Assembly (NCBI GenBank): GCA_028288385.1
Contig: JAQBNX010000031.1
Span: 1-8,079, forward strand
Reading direction: 5' to 3'
Source of the DNA: Spirosoma sp.
Lineage (GTDB): Bacteria; Bacteroidota; Bacteroidia; Cytophagales; Spirosomataceae
Length of the DNA: 8,079 nt
Shown here: positions 5,764 through 8,079 of the stretch, piece by piece
Layout of the letters: each line of letters starts with the position of its first letter
How positions within the stretch are numbered: the stretch's first letter is position 1
Made by a program: the position numbers and the translations under genes
The notes under the pieces: model-generated
Told to the model about the DNA's origin: nothing
Database searches by the model: none
Seen by the model: the letters and a program-made list of their open reading frames with translations, nothing else

Positions 5764-6603
5764 TTAATTAGGGGCTTCGGGCGAGGTTTTGTAGACGACG
5801 GGCCAAACGCCTGGTCTTGGTACACTCACCACTTTTGTATTGCCACGCTGCCCCTGGTCAGGACCGAAATAATAGAGCGGCCAGCCTTTATAGGTAATCT
5901 GGGTTTTGCCAAATACGGTTATCGTACTAAAATCAGCTTTGTTCAATGTGGACGGAACATCCTCAACTGTTCCTTCAAATAGCGGCCAGGTGCCGTTATT
6001 GCTGAAATCAGCCTTTGTATACGTGTTTTTGTTCTTTTTGTCGGGAGCAAACGCGTAAAGAGTACGCCCTACGTTATCGGTCAAAAATAAGGAATTTCCT
6101 GTGCCTTCCTTCGCATCGAATGTATATGTCTTTCCATCCAGACCCGTCAATTGCTGCGATGCCACGAGTACGGTATAATTAGGTTTAGCAATTCGCCAGA
6201 GGTCACCAACGTTTTCGCCGGTTATGTCATCTGCTTTGGTGTCGTTTTTGTAATAATAAAGCGGCCAGCCTTTATATGCCGTTTGCTTGGCCCCATCAGC
6301 CCGGGTAATGGTTGTGAAGTCGGCTGCGGTCAGGCCATTGCCCATCGTGGGTGTTTCTTTATAGTATAGTGGCCAGGTAGTAAGGCAGTTTCCTGTGCAG
6401 TTGGCGGTACCGTTGGCGTCGCCTGCGAAGACGTAGAGCACACGACCACCATCGCCGGTCAGGGCTTTGCCTAGTGCTGTTGTTTCTAAGTTTAGGTCTG
6501 TGGTAGTAGTCGGGTTCTCCACTGCGTCTTTACAGGCGAGTGAGGCCACAATGAGGAGTGCCGTCAGCGACAGCGAGCGTGTTTTAGACAAGAAAGGGCG
6601 CAT
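5764..6603 (-). CDS. Secreted-repeat lipoprotein with four Yx(FWY)xxD motifs
   Basis: This 279-residue lipoprotein begins with a signal ending SLAC (Cys24). It carries two copies of the secreted repeat of unknown function found in lipoproteins described by a conserved Yx(FWY)xxD motif. Four motif copies are visible: Tyr57-Asp62, Tyr116-Asp121, Tyr183-Asp188 and Tyr244-Asp249. Each half pairs an LYxFAxD segment with a later KGWPLYY segment, so the protein is an internal duplication (about 48-140 and 172-271). Only the first half has the Cys69/Cys73 pair (CTGNC) before TTWPLYY; the second reads NNGTWPLF. The molecular function of this family is not established. It is the first gene of the minus-strand block, 131 bases after the SDR gene and 83 before the sigma factor. 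It may be a surface or periplasmic redox or binding protein, which is inference from its neighbours. Confidence 0.92.
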   Translation of the reverse strand: MRPFLSKTRSLSLTALLIVASLACKDAVENPTTTTDLNLETTALGKALTGDGGRVLYVFAGDANGTANCTGNCLTTWPLYYKETPTMGNGLTAADFTTITRADGAKQTAYKGWPLYYYKNDTKADDITGENVGDLWRIAKPNYTVLVASQQLTGLDGKTYTFDAKEGTGNSLFLTDNVGRTLYAFAPDKKNKNTYTKADFSNNGTWPLFEGTVEDVPSTLNKADFSTITVFGKTQITYKGWPLYYFGPDQGQRGNTKVVSVPRPGVWPVVYKTSPEAPN

Positions 6604-6639
6604 AGTATCAACTGCGTTGGAAGGTGAAAAAAGAACAGT

Positions 6640-6651
6640 TGAACCGGTTCA
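6640..6651. promoter_or_regulatory. 12-bp perfect palindrome upstream of the repeat lipoprotein (operator candidate)
   Basis: TGAACCGGTTCA is its own reverse complement and lies 37 to 48 bases before the lipoprotein start codon, in the spot expected for a regulator near the promoter of the minus-strand block. An inverted pair ACTGCG (6611-6616) and CGCAGT (6654-6659) surrounds it, off centre. A direct repeat CGGATAG occurs at 6661-6667 and 6713-6719. No standard Bacteroidota -33/-7 pair was convincing in this 131-base gap. Confidence 0.4.
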
Positions 6652-6734
6652 TTCGCAGTACGGATAGTGCCCCGAAAGGGTTGCGTGGAACAAAAAAGTT
6701 TTTGCTCAAACCCGGATAGACCCGCTTTATAAGG

Positions 6735-7505
6735 TCAGAATCCCCACGCCAGTAGCCCACCGTCGACGGAGATGGTCTGGCCGGTGACGTAGCCCGACGC
6801 GGGCATACTCAGAAAAGAAACCACGGAGGCCACCTCTTCGGCATCGCCTATGCGGTTCATGGGCGTTCGTTTGAGGATGCCTTCCCGCTTTTCGGGGTTG
6901 TTGAGCACCGGCGATGCCAAAGGCGTTGTGATGTACCAGGGTGCCACGGCATTGACCCGAATGCCGTCGGGGGCCCATTCCACAGCCAGGTTGCGCGTCA
7001 GTTGCAGCAAGGCTGCTTTGGTCATGCCATAGAGCGACCCGCTACTGGTGTGCGTCAGGCCCGACACCGACGAAACCATTATAACTTTGGCATTGCCAGA
7101 CGCTTTCAGCAGTGGGTATGCGGCCTGGGTAAGTTCATAGGCCGAGCGCAGGTTCGTATTTACTACGTGGTCATAGTCAGCTCCACTGTATTCGGCCGTG
7201 GGTTTACGGATGTTTGTACCCGCGTTGTTCACGACGATGTCGAGAGTGTTCCCTCCGGACCGAACAGCTTCTATGATCCGGATGGCTTCACCTGGCTGGC
7301 TGACATCGGCCGCAATGCCGTCGACCGTGTGGCCCTGCTGTTGATAGTTACCCAATTGTTGCTGCAGCAACTCATTATCGCGGGCGACAATGAATACGGA
7401 CGCGCCGAGGTCCAGAAATTGGCGGACAATAGCTTCGCCAATGCCTTTGGTGCCGCCCGTGACCAGAGCGCGCTGGCCGGAAAGCGACCACAGGGGTTGA
7501 TTCAT
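6735..7505 (-). CDS. SDR-family oxidoreductase, tropinone-reductase-like
   Basis: The start at 7503-7505 gives 256 residues, the usual classical SDR length; a start at 7550 would add 15 unlike residues. The cofactor loop is TGGTKGIG (16-23), followed by NNAG (93-96) and the catalytic set Asn118, Ser146, Tyr159 and Lys163 (YGMTK). Lys20 and Arg42 (after the second strand, VARD) suggest NADP(H) rather than NAD(H). The NAVAPWYITTPL segment and the TPMNRIG...YVTGQTISVDGG end resemble plant tropinone reductases and their bacterial relatives, a similarity that does not fix the substrate. It would reduce a carbonyl or oxidise an alcohol in the cytoplasm. It is transcribed away from the M16 gene and lies 131 bases before the repeat lipoprotein gene, with no clear terminator between, so read-through is possible. 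Confidence 0.94.
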   Translation of the reverse strand: MNQPLWSLSGQRALVTGGTKGIGEAIVRQFLDLGASVFIVARDNELLQQQLGNYQQQGHTVDGIAADVSQPGEAIRIIEAVRSGGNTLDIVVNNAGTNIRKPTAEYSGADYDHVVNTNLRSAYELTQAAYPLLKASGNAKVIMVSSVSGLTHTSSGSLYGMTKAALLQLTRNLAVEWAPDGIRVNAVAPWYITTPLASPVLNNPEKREGILKRTPMNRIGDAEEVASVVSFLSMPASGYVTGQTISVDGGLLAWGF

Positions 7506-7593
7506 GATAGACTGTATTTTTGAGGTACAAACGTTGACAAAAATCAGCACGATGGCAAGATGGTTTTAATCGGATTAGAGTATCTAGACCCAT

Positions 7594-7624
7594 TTTGTAA
7601 TCTCCCTCACCCGCTTTACTTTTA
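7594..7624 (+). promoter_or_regulatory. Candidate Bacteroidota promoter for the M16 protease gene
   Basis: TTTG at 7594-7597 and TACTTTTA at 7617-7624 fit the Bacteroidota -33 (TTTG) and -7 (TAnnTTTG) elements with one mismatch and a 19-base spacer. A start about seven bases further on would leave a leader near 20 bases before the ATG at 7652. It lies in the 146-base divergent region shared with the SDR gene, whose own promoter was not evident. The match is by eye and such sites are short. Confidence 0.4.
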
Positions 7625-7651
7625 ACGTGTTTTGCCAACCAAACACATCTC

Positions 7652-8079
7652 ATGAACAAGCGAATCGGGTTACTGGCCGGGCTGGTACTTTCAGTGTCCA
7701 TAGTATCAGCGCAGAATCAGTCCAAACCAGAGGATGTGCAAACGTTTACGCTCAAAAATGGCATGAAATTCATGGTCCTCGAAGACCATTCGATTCCCAA
7801 TGCTAATTTTTACACATTTTGGAAAGTCGGCTCCCGAAATGAGGTTCATGGGATTACGGGTCTGTCGCACTTTTTTGAGCACATGATGTTCAACGGAGCC
7901 AAAAAATATGGCCCTAAGCAATTTGATCGGGTTATGGAAGCCAACGGCGGCTCCAACAATGCTTACACGACTCAGAACACCACGGTTTATACGGACTGGT
8001 TTCAACGCGATGCGCTCGAAACAATCTTCGATCTCGAAGCCGACCGCATTCGTGATTTGGCTATTGACCCGAAGATGGT
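7652..8079 (+). CDS. M16-family zinc metallopeptidase, N-terminal part (3' end outside window)
   Basis: The frame opens at the ATG at 7652-7654 and stays open to the window end, giving 142 residues. It begins with a Sec signal peptide (MNKRIGLLAGLVLSVSIVSA, cleavage before Gln21). The M16 domain follows, with the inverted zinc motif HFFEH (His73, Glu76, His77) and the family pattern GLSHFFEHMMFNGAKKY, then NGGSNNAYT. The third zinc ligand, usually a downstream Glu near 75 residues on, should fall around the LEADR segment at the window edge (about 131-135), which is visible. M16 peptidases clamp and degrade short peptides; secreted Bacteroidota members are often full-length near 430 or 900 residues and sit in tandem. 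Which form this is cannot be told. It diverges from the SDR gene and has no seen link with the redox block. Confidence 0.95.
   Translation, partial: MNKRIGLLAGLVLSVSIVSAQNQSKPEDVQTFTLKNGMKFMVLEDHSIPNANFYTFWKVGSRNEVHGITGLSHFFEHMMFNGAKKYGPKQFDRVMEANGGSNNAYTTQNTTVYTDWFQRDALETIFDLEADRIRDLAIDPKM

Noticed and set aside
6671..6680. CCCGAAAGGG as a terminator for the SDR gene
   Set aside because: The stem is only three pairs with no T-run in the right direction, too weak to call.
7002..7523. Plus-strand open frame of 173 codons
   Set aside because: It is antisense to the SDR gene, which has a full catalytic set; the antisense product shows no known pattern.
7706..8005. Minus-strand open frame of 99 codons at the right edge
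   Set aside because: The plus strand here encodes an M16 peptidase with signal peptide and HxxEH motif that simply lacks a stop before the window ends.

Overview
The window looks like a chromosomal stretch of a Bacteroidota bacterium, most likely a Cytophagales member close to Spirosoma. The grounds are protein style (signal peptides ending in AQ or GQ, relaxed lipoboxes, an ECF sigma factor next to an outer-membrane barrel protein), roughly 50% GC, and the lack of clear Shine-Dalgarno sites before any gene. This is judgement from the sequence alone; no database search was run. No RNA gene, insertion sequence or CRISPR array was seen, and no gap between genes reaches 300 bases.

Layout. Plus strand, left edge: the C-terminal half of a TetA-like MFS exporter, then an FKBP-type prolyl isomerase lipoprotein. 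Minus strand, 6603 down to 1340: six genes in one direction with gaps of 57 to 91 bases and one overlap. In transcription order they are a Yx(FWY)xxD secreted-repeat lipoprotein, an ECF sigma factor, a protein joining an anti-sigma-like N-terminus and one membrane helix to an outer-membrane beta-barrel, a Rieske [2Fe-2S] lipoprotein, a four-helix membrane protein with cytochrome b561-like histidines, and a YceI-family protein. Further right are a minus-strand tropinone-reductase-like SDR and, diverging from it, the start of an M16 zinc protease cut by the window end.

How the genes may work together. The minus-strand block reads as an envelope redox module with its own sigma factor and a regulator predicted to span the envelope. 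The b561-like protein would move electrons across the inner membrane, the Rieske lipoprotein would take or give them in the periplasm, and YceI could bind an isoprenoid or quinone-like molecule. The repeat lipoprotein is of unknown function. The sigma factor overlaps the barrel fusion by 26 bases, which suggests the pair act together. The functional link between the parts is inference; the order, motifs and overlaps are seen directly.
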